Below are positions 1 through 7,551 of a stretch of 23,758 bases of DNA, piece by piece. The stretch's first letter is position 1, and each line of letters starts with the position of its first letter. The translations under genes and the position numbers were made by a program. The notes beneath the pieces were generated by a model. The model saw only the letters and a program-made list of their open reading frames with translations. It made no database searches and was not told the DNA's origin. The DNA is from Fimenecus sp051881435 (GTDB lineage: Bacteria; Bacillota; Clostridia; Oscillospirales; Acutalibacteraceae). Where the stretch lies: contig JBJEPW010000041.1 of NCBI GenBank assembly GCA_051881435.1, positions 1 through 23,758 of the forward strand. The letters run 5' to 3'.

Positions 1-52
1 TTTGTATATTGTCTATTTTTTTATTTACTGTTGCACTTCGTATGATAACATG

Positions 53-101
53 CCCCGCTCCCTCTAAGAGGGAGCTGTCAGCGAAGCTGACTGAGGGAGT
101 A
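53..101. repeat. Compound hairpin repeat (REP/MITE-like)
   Basis: Seen: an 8-bp hairpin (57-64 with 68-75, arms GCTCCCTC/GAGGGAGC, loop TAA) is followed at once by a second hairpin (GTCAGC 77-82 with GCTGAC 86-91, loop GAA), then a second copy of GAGGGAG (93-99). CTCCCTC at 58-64 can therefore pair with either GAGGGAG, giving two alternative folds. From general knowledge, elements with GCTCCCTC...GAGGGAGC at one end, a variable inner hairpin and ACTGAGGGAG at the other recur between genes in gut Firmicutes. This is the only copy in the window, so its repetitive nature is inferred. No T-tract follows, so it is not an ordinary terminator. Confidence 0.6.
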
Positions 102-187
102 CAATTATTCATTTTCCATTATATATCGTTCATTATTCATTACTTTGCGTTGCAACCGGGTCGCCGCAATTGGTTTACTTATGCCAT

Positions 188-221
188 AAAAATATCCCCC
201 TCGCAATTTGCGAGGGGGATA
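188..221 (-). terminator. Rho-independent terminator of the GH3 gene
   Basis: A near-perfect GC-rich hairpin (193-205 pairing with 209-221, core CCCCCTCGC/GCGAGGGGG, 3-nt loop) lies just past the GH3 stop codon. Read leftward it is followed by a run of five T (A188-A192 on the + strand), the classic intrinsic terminator layout. Confidence 0.9.
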
Positions 222-232
222 AAATTTTGCCG

Positions 233-2674
233 TTAAATTGATTTAAGCTTGCCGATGTTCTTGATAAGATTGGGAACGCCCTTAAATATTATGCCCAAGC
301 CCTTGCACATTTTGTCCTCATTAAGAATAATGAGAAGTCCTTCTGCCATTTTCGGGCTGAAAAGACCGAAGCTCATTGAAATAAAGTTCTTAATGGGAGT
401 CTGCAATGCAACGGCACCTGCCATTGTTTCCGTGCCGAGGAACTTTTTGAGCATTCTGTTAAGTCTGCCGCCCCATTTGCCGTCAGCGGCGTCTTCAAGT
501 GTGTTGAGAATGGTAAGAGGCTGTGACTTATCTCTCTGTGAGGGCGGAATTTCATGACCGAGAACAGCCGTAAACTCGCCGTCACCGATATGCATAATGT
601 CAGCGCCGTAGTATGAGGGAGCGCTCTCTCTGTAATCGGGGATTTCGGCTTCAACGGTGGATTCAACCTGAACGGAAGCTTCAAGCTTAATATCACGGCT
701 TGAAGCGCCCACAAGGATTTTAAATTCGCCGCTTTCAACATGCCAGTCTTGAAGTTTTACATTATAGTAGGCAAAGGCACGCTTTGAAAGCTCAATTTCA
801 ACCGTCTTTTCCTCACCCGCCTTCAAGAACACCTTTTTAAAGCCTTTCAGCTCCTTAACGGGTCTGAAAATCGTGCTCTCAACATCGCTTACATAAAGCT
901 GTGCAACCTCTGCGCCGTCACGGTCGCCCGTATTCTTAACTTTAAAGGTTACTTTAAGAGTATCTGTATCCTGAATTTTGTCAGCGCTTAATTCAAGGTC
1001 GCTGTATTCAAAGGTTGTGTATGAAAGTCCGTGACCGAAGGGGAAACGGACAGCTTTTCCTGCCGTGTCGTAATATCTGTATCCCACATAAATGCTCTCT
1101 CTATATTCAACCGATACGGGAGTGCCGGGGAAGTAGTTTACGCTCGAATTATCGGAAAGCATTACGGGATATGTTTCGGAAAGCTTACCGCTGGGGTTAA
1201 CATCTCCGAAAAGAATATCGCAAACCGCACTGCCCGATGCCTGACCTGTAAGGAACGCATTGAGAATTGCAGGAACCTCGTCAGCCCAAGGCATTTCAAT
1301 GGAAGCACCGCCCGAAAGAACAACAACAACATTCTTGTTAACTTTTAAAACTTCATTGACAAGGCGATTGTGAAGGGGAGGAATACCAAGATGCTTGCGG
1401 TCATTGCCCTCTGTTTCAAATTCGTCCGTAAGACCGATGAACAGAACTGCAACATCTGTGTTCTTCGCCTTTGCAACTGCGTCGGCAATGTATTCATCGT
1501 CGCTCTTTCTGCCTTTTTTAGAGGTAGCATAGCCCTGAGCATAGTCAAACTTAATGCCCATCTGCGTCATTGTATCATAGGCTGAATCCAGCTTGATGGG
1601 GTTAATAAGCGATGAGCCTGCGCCCTGATAGCGGGGCTTCATTGCCATTTCGCCGATAACGGCGATTTTTGCGTCTTTGTTCAGAGGAAGCAGACCGCCG
1701 TCGTTCTTCATAAGCACCATGCACTGTGATGCAATCTCTCTTGCAAGCTGATGATGTGCGTCAGCGTCATATGTATAATCGCCCAGCACCTTTTCAGCCT
1801 TTTTAACCATATCAATGAGTTTGTCAACAGCTTCATCAAGCACGGATTCATCAACCGTACCGTTCTTAACAGCCTCTGCGATAAGTCTTGCGCCCTCACC
1901 GCTTGATGTGGGCATTTCAAGCTCCTGACCGGCAAGAAGTCCGGGAACGCGCTGATTTTCTGCGCCCCAGTCGGTTACCACAAGTCCCTTGTAGCCGAAG
2001 TCGCCGCGGAGAACATCTGTAAGAAGCCATTTGTTTTCAGCGGCATATGTACCGTTAAGTCTGTTATATGAGCACATAACAGTCCAGGGCTGTGCCTTTT
2101 TAACTGCTGTTTCAAAGGGGGCAAGGTAAATCTCGCGAAGCGCTCTTTCGTCAACAACTGAGTTAACAGTCATTCTGCGTGTTTCCTGATTGTTTGCCGC
2201 ATAGTGTTTAAGAGAAGTGCCTATGCCCTTGCTCTGAACGCCGTTTATAAAGGAAGCCGCCATTTCGCCTGCAAGCAGGGGGTCCTCCGAAAAATATTCA
2301 AAGTTTCTGCCGCAAAGGGGAGAACGCTTGATGTTTGTGCCCGGTCCCAAAAGAACGGAAACCTGCTCTTTTAAGCATTCGTCGCCGAGAGCCTCGCCCA
2401 TTTTTTCAATAAGGTCGGGATCCCATGAGCATGCGGTTGCCGATGCGGTGGGGAAGCAGATTGCGGGAACGCCCTTTAAAAGGCTTGTTTCACCTTTTTT
2501 TGCGGCGTCAGGGTCACCCTTTTTGCGTATTCCGTGAGGGCCGTCGTTAAGACTTACTGATTTGATGCCCAAACGCTCAATAGGCTGACTGTGCCAATAA
2601 TCAAGACCGTCGCACATACTTGCTTTTTCTTCAAGCGTCATCTGCGCGATAAGGTCGGCATGTTTAAGTGCCAT
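233..2674 (-). CDS. Glycoside hydrolase family 3 (beta-glucosidase type)
   Basis: An 813-residue cytoplasmic GH3 enzyme; no signal peptide is visible. The family removes terminal beta-linked sugars with retention. Seen: an N-terminal TIM-barrel domain with GRNFEYFSEDP (122-132), the substrate-binding KH pair (K156-H157) and the nucleophile motif VVTDWGA (D235); then the alpha/beta sandwich domain (from about 310) and a fibronectin-III-like domain (about 550-670, starting near HGLSYTTFEYS). Residues 675-813 extend past the Fn3 domain and are rich in amphipathic or hydrophobic helix; similar tails occur on other clostridial GH3 enzymes. The ATG at 2674 has a GAGGAGG RBS 7 nt upstream and a TTGAAA-N17-TATTAT promoter, so it is expressed as its own unit ending at the 188-221 hairpin. 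Exact sugar specificity (glucose, xylose and others) cannot be read from sequence. Confidence 0.95.
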   Translation of the reverse strand: MALKHADLIAQMTLEEKASMCDGLDYWHSQPIERLGIKSVSLNDGPHGIRKKGDPDAAKKGETSLLKGVPAICFPTASATACSWDPDLIEKMGEALGDECLKEQVSVLLGPGTNIKRSPLCGRNFEYFSEDPLLAGEMAASFINGVQSKGIGTSLKHYAANNQETRRMTVNSVVDERALREIYLAPFETAVKKAQPWTVMCSYNRLNGTYAAENKWLLTDVLRGDFGYKGLVVTDWGAENQRVPGLLAGQELEMPTSSGEGARLIAEAVKNGTVDESVLDEAVDKLIDMVKKAEKVLGDYTYDADAHHQLAREIASQCMVLMKNDGGLLPLNKDAKIAVIGEMAMKPRYQGAGSSLINPIKLDSAYDTMTQMGIKFDYAQGYATSKKGRKSDDEYIADAVAKAKNTDVAVLFIGLTDEFETEGNDRKHLGIPPLHNRLVNEVLKVNKNVVVVLSGGASIEMPWADEVPAILNAFLTGQASGSAVCDILFGDVNPSGKLSETYPVMLSDNSSVNYFPGTPVSVEYRESIYVGYRYYDTAGKAVRFPFGHGLSYTTFEYSDLELSADKIQDTDTLKVTFKVKNTGDRDGAEVAQLYVSDVESTIFRPVKELKGFKKVFLKAGEEKTVEIELSKRAFAYYNVKLQDWHVESGEFKILVGASSRDIKLEASVQVESTVEAEIPDYRESAPSYYGADIMHIGDGEFTAVLGHEIPPSQRDKSQPLTILNTLEDAADGKWGGRLNRMLKKFLGTETMAGAVALQTPIKNFISMSFGLFSPKMAEGLLIILNEDKMCKGLGIIFKGVPNLIKNIGKLKSI

Positions 2675-2712
2675 TTGTTTTCCTCCTCATAATGTATATC
2701 ATAATTGTTTAT

Positions 2713-2741
2713 ATAATAAAGCAAAATTACAAATCTTTCAA
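2713..2741 (-). promoter_or_regulatory. Sigma-A promoter for the GH3 gene
   Basis: On the minus strand TTGAAA (2736-2741) and TATTAT (2713-2718) are separated by exactly 17 bp. The start site would be near 2706, about 32 nt before the GH3 ATG, leaving room for the GAGGAGG RBS. It lies in the 82-bp gap after rmuC, where I see no terminator, so read-through from rmuC is also possible. Confidence 0.7.
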
Positions 2742-2756
2742 GAGTTTTATGAAATG

Positions 2757-4091
2757 TTATTCATTATCTTCGGAGAAATTGTCAAAATTCCCCTCATATA
2801 AAAGACTGTCTGCCTGAGACTGGTCAATCGCCTCAATATTTTTAAGCTTACGCTGAATAAATAAGTTTTTCCGCTCTGCCTCGTCAAGAGTTTTACCCGC
2901 TTCATCAACCTTTTTGCGGGCTTTTGCGAGAAGTGTACCGAATTTTTCATACTGCGCCTTTGCCGCACCCAGAATTTCACGAACCTCGTTGGCTTTTTCG
3001 TTAATAGCAATGGTTTTAAAGCCCATTGAAAGTGAATTAAGGAGCGCCGTAACCGTTGAGGGACCTGCAATCATTATGTTATAGTCGCTCTGTATTTTTT
3101 CGGGCAAACCGCTTTTTGACGAGGCTATCTCTGCATACAAGCCCTCTGTTGCAAGATACATAATGGCAAAGGGTGTTGTGTCGGGAACATGGATGTATTT
3201 TGAAATCATCTTTGCCTCGCTGAGCACCTTTTTTTCAAGGTCACTGCGTGCGGATTTCAGTGCGTCTGCATCGGCACGGTCAGCGGCGTCGCAAAGGCGG
3301 ATGTAATCCTCCATGGGAAATTTGGAGTCAACGGGCAGTAAAATATCTTTGCCGTCCTTTTCGGATGAGGGTATTCTTATTGCAAATTCAACCCTCTCTA
3401 TTGAACCGGGCACGGTTGCCACATTCTTTTCATACATATTTGGAATAGTTTGGTCGAGAATTCCTTCAAGCTGAACCTCCGCCCAGGTACCTCTTGCTTT
3501 AACATTTGTAAGCACGCGGTTGAGAGCGGTAACATTTTCCGTAACGCCTGTTGAAAGCGTTTGCATTTCGCCAAGAGATTTGTTAAGATTTTCAAGCTGG
3601 TCCGCAACCGTTTTGAAAGAACCGTCAAGACGCTTTGAGAGAGTTTCGGTGAGTTTTTCATCAACTGTCATACGCATTTGTTCAAGTTTTTTCTCGTTCG
3701 ACTCCTGCATTTTTGAAATTGAACTTTCCAAAACCTTGTTTTGACGCTCGCTCTGCTCCGCGTTTTTGTCACGCATATTTATGAGCATTTCGCTTACCTT
3801 TTCGCGGTGCTCAAAGTTGCCCTTATTCATATTGTCAATCCGTTGTGACATATCGTCAAGGCTCTTTTTCATTTCCTCACGGATTTCGCGGTTACCCTCA
3901 CGGCTGTCCGTGCGCGAACGCTGAAATTCGTCACCAATGTTTTTTGATATGTAGTCAAGCTTTTGCTCCATTCCCGTAACGGCACTGTCATTTTTGCCGT
4001 CCTTAACCGATTTCAGCACAAGCACTGCCACGGCAAGCGAAACAGCGGAAATAATAACGGAAACAATCGTTAATATTAAGGTTAATTCCAT
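2757..4091 (-). CDS. rmuC: RmuC-family DNA recombination protein
   Basis: A 444-residue RmuC homologue, a family with a restriction-endonuclease-like core reported to limit inversions and rearrangements between short inverted repeats in E. coli. Seen: an N-terminal hydrophobic helix (about 4-27) that probably anchors it in the membrane; a long charged coiled-coil region (about 35-190) rich in E, K, Q and M; then the conserved RmuC domain (about 190-410) with RGTWAE (200-205) and VDSKFP (254-259). The acidic tail (YEGNFDNFSEDNE) is non-conserved in kind. Length is normal. The ATG at 4091 follows a GAGGGG RBS. It is divergent from the solute-binding protein gene; a TATAAT-like box lies on the minus strand at 4125-4130 but no good -35 partner was found. 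Confidence 0.95.
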   Translation of the reverse strand: MELTLILTIVSVIISAVSLAVAVLVLKSVKDGKNDSAVTGMEQKLDYISKNIGDEFQRSRTDSREGNREIREEMKKSLDDMSQRIDNMNKGNFEHREKVSEMLINMRDKNAEQSERQNKVLESSISKMQESNEKKLEQMRMTVDEKLTETLSKRLDGSFKTVADQLENLNKSLGEMQTLSTGVTENVTALNRVLTNVKARGTWAEVQLEGILDQTIPNMYEKNVATVPGSIERVEFAIRIPSSEKDGKDILLPVDSKFPMEDYIRLCDAADRADADALKSARSDLEKKVLSEAKMISKYIHVPDTTPFAIMYLATEGLYAEIASSKSGLPEKIQSDYNIMIAGPSTVTALLNSLSMGFKTIAINEKANEVREILGAAKAQYEKFGTLLAKARKKVDEAGKTLDEAERKNLFIQRKLKNIEAIDQSQADSLLYEGNFDNFSEDNE

Positions 4092-4227
4092 AGTTTTCCC
4101 CTCATAGTTAAAAATATAATACCTATTATAACAAATTTATATAACAAAAGCGAGATTTTTATAAAAATTTTTATCAAAATATGGCGCGGAACAGTTTTTT
4201 TTGTTATACTGTAACAAGGTGAGTAAT

Positions 4228-5814
4228 ATGATAAAGAAAATTACGGCTTGTGCCCTTTCAATAATATTTGTTTTAACCTGTTTTTCCGCTTGTTCAAAAG
4301 ACGACGGAAAAAACAAGGCTTTTGCCTGTGCCGTTAATGAGTTACCTGTTCATTTTGACCCACAGATAGCGAAAACACAGAGTGAAAAAACGGTAGCCGT
4401 GAATATTTTTGACGGTTTATTTAAGCTTTCCGAAAACGGCGAGGCGGTAAAATGCGCCGTGAGTGATTATTCGGTGTCGGCGGACGGACTTTCATATACA
4501 TTTACTATAAAAAACAACCTTAAATATTACATTTCAAACAAAGCACAAAAATTTATTGAGGAAAAAGGCGCAACGCTTGACGGCAGAATAACAGCCGAGG
4601 ATTTTGCTTTCGGCATAACCCGTGGAGTTCTCCCTGAAACATCATCTCCCGATTATGAGCTTTTAAGCGTTATTAAAAATGCAGAGGCCGTTCACAACGG
4701 AAAAACGGGAGCAGAAAACCTCGGCGTTCGTGTAATTGATAACTTAACATTGGAAATTACTCTGGAACGCCCATCGGCAGATTTCCTTTATGCTCTCACC
4801 CAGCCCGTTTCATATCCCTGCGATAAGGAGTTTTTTGAACTAACTGCGGGCAGATACGGTCTTGCGGCGGAATATACCGTAAGCAACGGAGCCTTTTATC
4901 TTTCATCGGTAAATGAGGGAAAATCGGTAAGCATTGCGAAAAATACGGAGTACAGCGGAGATTTTCCTGCCGTTCCCGCATCTGTTTCCCTGTATCTTAA
5001 CAGCAATGAAACGGAAATTGCAAAGAAAGTGGATAAGGGCACATACGATATTGGATTTTTCTCCTCGGAAAGTGCGTTAAAAGAACTTGGGCGCGGCGTG
5101 CAGAAAACGGAAATGCAAAACATCGCCTGCTCCCTTATATTCAATATGTCGGACTCTGTAATGCAAAACGCGTCTTTAAGAACAGGGCTTATTTCCGCTG
5201 TTGAGTTGTCGGCAGTCACAAAAATGCCCCTTAAAACCGCGGTACCCCCTTATTACAAGCCTTCGGGCAATGATACAGCGGTTGAGGGAATAGCCTTCAA
5301 CGCTGATGATGCGCAAAAGAATATGATTGCGGCTTATAAGGAATTGGGCGTCGAAAATCTTACCGTTGAGGTGCTTTGCACCGAAAAATATGAGGCGGCG
5401 GCAAAGGCTGTGGTAAGTTGTTGGCAGAAAAATATCGGCGTTGAATTAAACGGAGCGGTTAAGGCTGTAAGCAATGAGGATTTTGTTAAACTCATAAATT
5501 CCGGCGATTTTGATACGGCGATTTATCCAATTACTGTGGACTCTCAAAATGCCGTGGATTTTCTTTCTCTGTTTGCCCAAAGCGGAAATGTTTTCGGGTA
5601 TGAATCGGAGGAATACAGCCGTATATTTAATGAACTCAAAATATCGCCGAGCGGCGAAAAAATATCGTATTGCCAAAGTTTTCTTCTGAAAAACGGTGTG
5701 ATTCTTCCGCTGTTTTGTGAAAGCACTGTTTTTGCAATTGCAAAAAATACAAGCGGAGTTTATTTCTGCGGCGATACAGCCAATGTTTATTTTTATAAGG
5801 GACTGAAAAAATGA
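4228..5814 (+). CDS. Family-5 extracellular solute-binding lipoprotein (OppA-like)
   Basis: A 528-residue ABC-transporter substrate-binding protein of the peptide/nickel type (SBP_bac_5). Seen: a lipoprotein signal peptide (MIKK, hydrophobic stretch, lipobox FSAC with Cys22), then the family fold beginning AVNELPVHFDPQ, with GLSYTFTIKNNLKYY and the ITAEDFAFGITR segment typical of OppA-like proteins. The ATG at 4228 is chosen because AAGGTGAG (4216-4223) sits 4 nt upstream and the signal peptide begins there; the TTG at 4201 would add nine residues ahead of it. It should be lipidated and held outside the membrane. No permease or ATPase gene is adjacent, so it is an orphan binding protein, translationally coupled (ATGA overlap) to a VanZ-like gene. 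The ligand is unknown; peptides are the family default. Confidence 0.87.
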   Translation: MIKKITACALSIIFVLTCFSACSKDDGKNKAFACAVNELPVHFDPQIAKTQSEKTVAVNIFDGLFKLSENGEAVKCAVSDYSVSADGLSYTFTIKNNLKYYISNKAQKFIEEKGATLDGRITAEDFAFGITRGVLPETSSPDYELLSVIKNAEAVHNGKTGAENLGVRVIDNLTLEITLERPSADFLYALTQPVSYPCDKEFFELTAGRYGLAAEYTVSNGAFYLSSVNEGKSVSIAKNTEYSGDFPAVPASVSLYLNSNETEIAKKVDKGTYDIGFFSSESALKELGRGVQKTEMQNIACSLIFNMSDSVMQNASLRTGLISAVELSAVTKMPLKTAVPPYYKPSGNDTAVEGIAFNADDAQKNMIAAYKELGVENLTVEVLCTEKYEAAAKAVVSCWQKNIGVELNGAVKAVSNEDFVKLINSGDFDTAIYPITVDSQNAVDFLSLFAQSGNVFGYESEEYSRIFNELKISPSGEKISYCQSFLLKNGVILPLFCESTVFAIAKNTSGVYFCGDTANVYFYKGLKK

Positions 5815-6266
5815 CGGCGAAAAGAAAAGCGTATATTGTGTTTTCATGGACAGCGGTTGCTTTCTGTATGGGATTTATTTTTTATATGTCCTCAAATAAT
5901 GGGGACGAATCAAAGGCGTTGAGCGATTCCCTTGCTCAAAAGCTTATCAGCTTTTTCGGCATTAGTATTCCCAAGGCTTTTTTGCGTAAATGTGCACATT
6001 TTACTGAATTTGTGGGACTTGGGTTGTTTTTGTTTAATGCTCTTTATGCTTCATTCGGTCACAGGCTTACGCCCTTATTTGCTTTGGGCGGGTCTGTAAT
6101 TTATGCAATAAGCGATGAGGTACATCAGATTTTTTCAGACGGCAGAGCGTGTCGCTTTACCGATATACTTATTGACAGCGCAGGCGCTCTTTCAGGCATT
6201 GTAATTGCATTTTTAGTATTAAAAATTATTAGGAGGAGTAAAAATGGCAGTACTGAAACCCTTTAA
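5811..6266 (+). CDS. VanZ-like membrane protein
   Basis: A 151-residue VanZ-family protein. The founding member gives low-level teicoplanin resistance in enterococci; the biochemical role of most homologues is unknown. Seen: an N-terminal membrane helix (about 8-26), the conserved RKCAHFTEF (59-67) leading into a second helix, a third helix (about 86-101), then SDEVHQIFSDGR (101-112) and FTDILIDSAGA (116-126) running into a C-terminal helix. These match the family's RK-HF-E and DE-HQ-GR-D signatures. The ATG overlaps the previous stop (ATGA, 5811-5814) with AAGGGA 8 nt upstream, so it is cotranslated with the lipoprotein gene. A resistance role here is not supported; a cell-envelope function is the most that can be inferred. 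Confidence 0.9.
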   Translation: MTAKRKAYIVFSWTAVAFCMGFIFYMSSNNGDESKALSDSLAQKLISFFGISIPKAFLRKCAHFTEFVGLGLFLFNALYASFGHRLTPLFALGGSVIYAISDEVHQIFSDGRACRFTDILIDSAGALSGIVIAFLVLKIIRRSKNGSTETL

Positions 6267-7485
6267 GGCGGTCAGACCTAAGGCGAAATTTGCATCAAAG
6301 GTGGGGGCACTACCCTATGATGTTATGAATTCGGACGAAGCGAGAGAGAAGGTAAAGGGAAATCCTTATTCTTTTTTGCGTGTGGATAAGGCTGAAATAG
6401 ATTTGCCCATGGGCACGGATATTTATTCCGAGGCGGTTTATGAAAAGGCAAAGGAAAATCTTGAAGCCTTAACAAAAAACGGAATATGCGAGCAGGACGA
6501 AAAGCCTATGCTTTATATTTACCGTCAGATTATGAACGGCAGAGAGCAAACGGGAATTGTGGGCTGTACAGCAGTTGACGATTATATTAACAATGTTATC
6601 AAAAAGCATGAATTTACCCGTGCCGATAAGGAAGCGGACAGAATTCACCATGTGGATACCTGCGATGCGAATACAGGACCTATATTCCTTACTCACCGCG
6701 AGAATAAAACGGTATCGGATATTACCGAAAATTGGAAAAACACACATTCGCCCGTTTATGATTTTATAAGTGACGACGGAGTAGGGCAGACTGTTTGGGT
6801 TATTGACGATGACGAAACGGTTAATAAGCTCGTGGAGGAATTCCGAAAAATCCCTTATCTTTACATTGCGGACGGTCATCACCGTGCCGCTTCTGCCGTT
6901 CGTGTAGGACAACAGAGACGCGGAGAGGGAGAGTATGATAAAAATGCGGAATTTAATTTCTTCCTTTCCGTTATTTTCCCCTGTGACCGGCTGAAAATTA
7001 TGGATTATAACAGAGTAATAGCTGACCTTAACGGATTTACCGCAGAGGAATTTATTAAAGAAATCAGCGGAAAATTTACTGTTGAAAAAGCAGAGCAAAG
7101 CCCATATGAACCTCAAAGCCGCCATAACTTCGGTATGTATCTTGACGGGGCATGGTATAAAATTACGGCAAAGTCAGAATACATTAACGAAGCAGACCCC
7201 GTGGAAAGACTTGATGTTTCAATTCTGCAAAACAATCTTATTGCTCCCGTACTCGGAATTGACGACCCGAGAACAGACAAAAGAATTGACTTTGTGGGCG
7301 GAATAAGAGGACTTAAAGAGCTTGAACGCAGAGTGGAGGAGGGTATGCGCCTTGCGTTCTCTATGTACCCAACCTCCTTGGAGGAGCTTATGGATATTGC
7401 AGATGCAGGCAAGGTAATGCCGCCCAAATCCACATGGTTTGAGCCGAAGCTTCTTTCGGGACTTTTCATTCACAGGCTTTCATAA
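6244..7485 (+). CDS. DUF1015 family protein (possible SerK/SbnI-like serine kinase)
   Basis: A 413-residue cytoplasmic protein of DUF1015. Seen: the family start (AVLKPFKAVRPK), a conserved PYDVMNSDEAR segment (about 24-34), YIYRQ (about 90), and the hallmark YIADGHHRAASA with DGHHR at 210-214. The DGHHR box resembles the nucleotide-binding GxHR element of ParB-like folds and of the free-serine kinases SerK and SbnI. DUF1015 genes often lie beside serA/serC in clostridia as I recall, so a role in serine or O-phosphoserine metabolism is plausible but inferred; no serine gene is nearby here. The ATG at 6244 has AGGAGGAG (6231-6238) 5 nt upstream and overlaps the end of the VanZ gene by 23 nt, making it the last gene of a three-gene unit ending at the 7499-7526 hairpin. 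Confidence 0.92.
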   Translation: MAVLKPFKAVRPKAKFASKVGALPYDVMNSDEAREKVKGNPYSFLRVDKAEIDLPMGTDIYSEAVYEKAKENLEALTKNGICEQDEKPMLYIYRQIMNGREQTGIVGCTAVDDYINNVIKKHEFTRADKEADRIHHVDTCDANTGPIFLTHRENKTVSDITENWKNTHSPVYDFISDDGVGQTVWVIDDDETVNKLVEEFRKIPYLYIADGHHRAASAVRVGQQRRGEGEYDKNAEFNFFLSVIFPCDRLKIMDYNRVIADLNGFTAEEFIKEISGKFTVEKAEQSPYEPQSRHNFGMYLDGAWYKITAKSEYINEADPVERLDVSILQNNLIAPVLGIDDPRTDKRIDFVGGIRGLKELERRVEEGMRLAFSMYPTSLEELMDIADAGKVMPPKSTWFEPKLLSGLFIHRLS

Positions 7486-7498
7486 ATCAATAATTAAC

Positions 7499-7526
7499 AA
7501 GGGCGGAACCTGATGGCTCCGCCCTT
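7499..7526. terminator. Bidirectional terminator between convergent genes
   Basis: AAGGGCGGAACC (7499-7510) pairs with GGCTCCGCCCTT (7515-7526) with one mismatch and a 4-nt loop. It sits between the DUF1015 stop and the convergent metallophosphoesterase stop. T-rich sequence flanks both sides (GCTTTATGTG rightward, TTGTTAATTATT leftward) but neither is a clean U-tract. Confidence 0.7.
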
Positions 7527-7551
7527 GCTTTATGTGTAAATGATATAAATT

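Noticed and set aside
9..236. 75-codon rightward open frame at the left edge
   Set aside because: It runs through the hairpin repeat and the GH3 terminator, has no RBS and no recognisable protein features.
4161..4174. ATAAAAATTTTTAT palindrome between rmuC and the lipoprotein gene
   Set aside because: A pure A/T palindrome in AT-rich intergenic DNA; too weak to call an operator or terminator.
4201..4227. TTG 4201 as start of the solute-binding protein, and TATACT (4205-4210) as its -10 box
   Set aside because: The TTG start would put nine residues before a normal lipoprotein signal, and the -10 box would place the transcript start inside the RBS with no -35 partner.
5811..6266. VanZ-like gene as evidence of a glycopeptide-resistance cluster
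   Set aside because: No vanHAX-type ligase, dehydrogenase or dipeptidase and no VanRS pair is nearby; VanZ-like proteins are common without resistance.
6469..7125. 218-codon leftward open frame
   Set aside because: It lies wholly inside the well-supported DUF1015 gene on the other strand and resembles no family; an antisense shadow.
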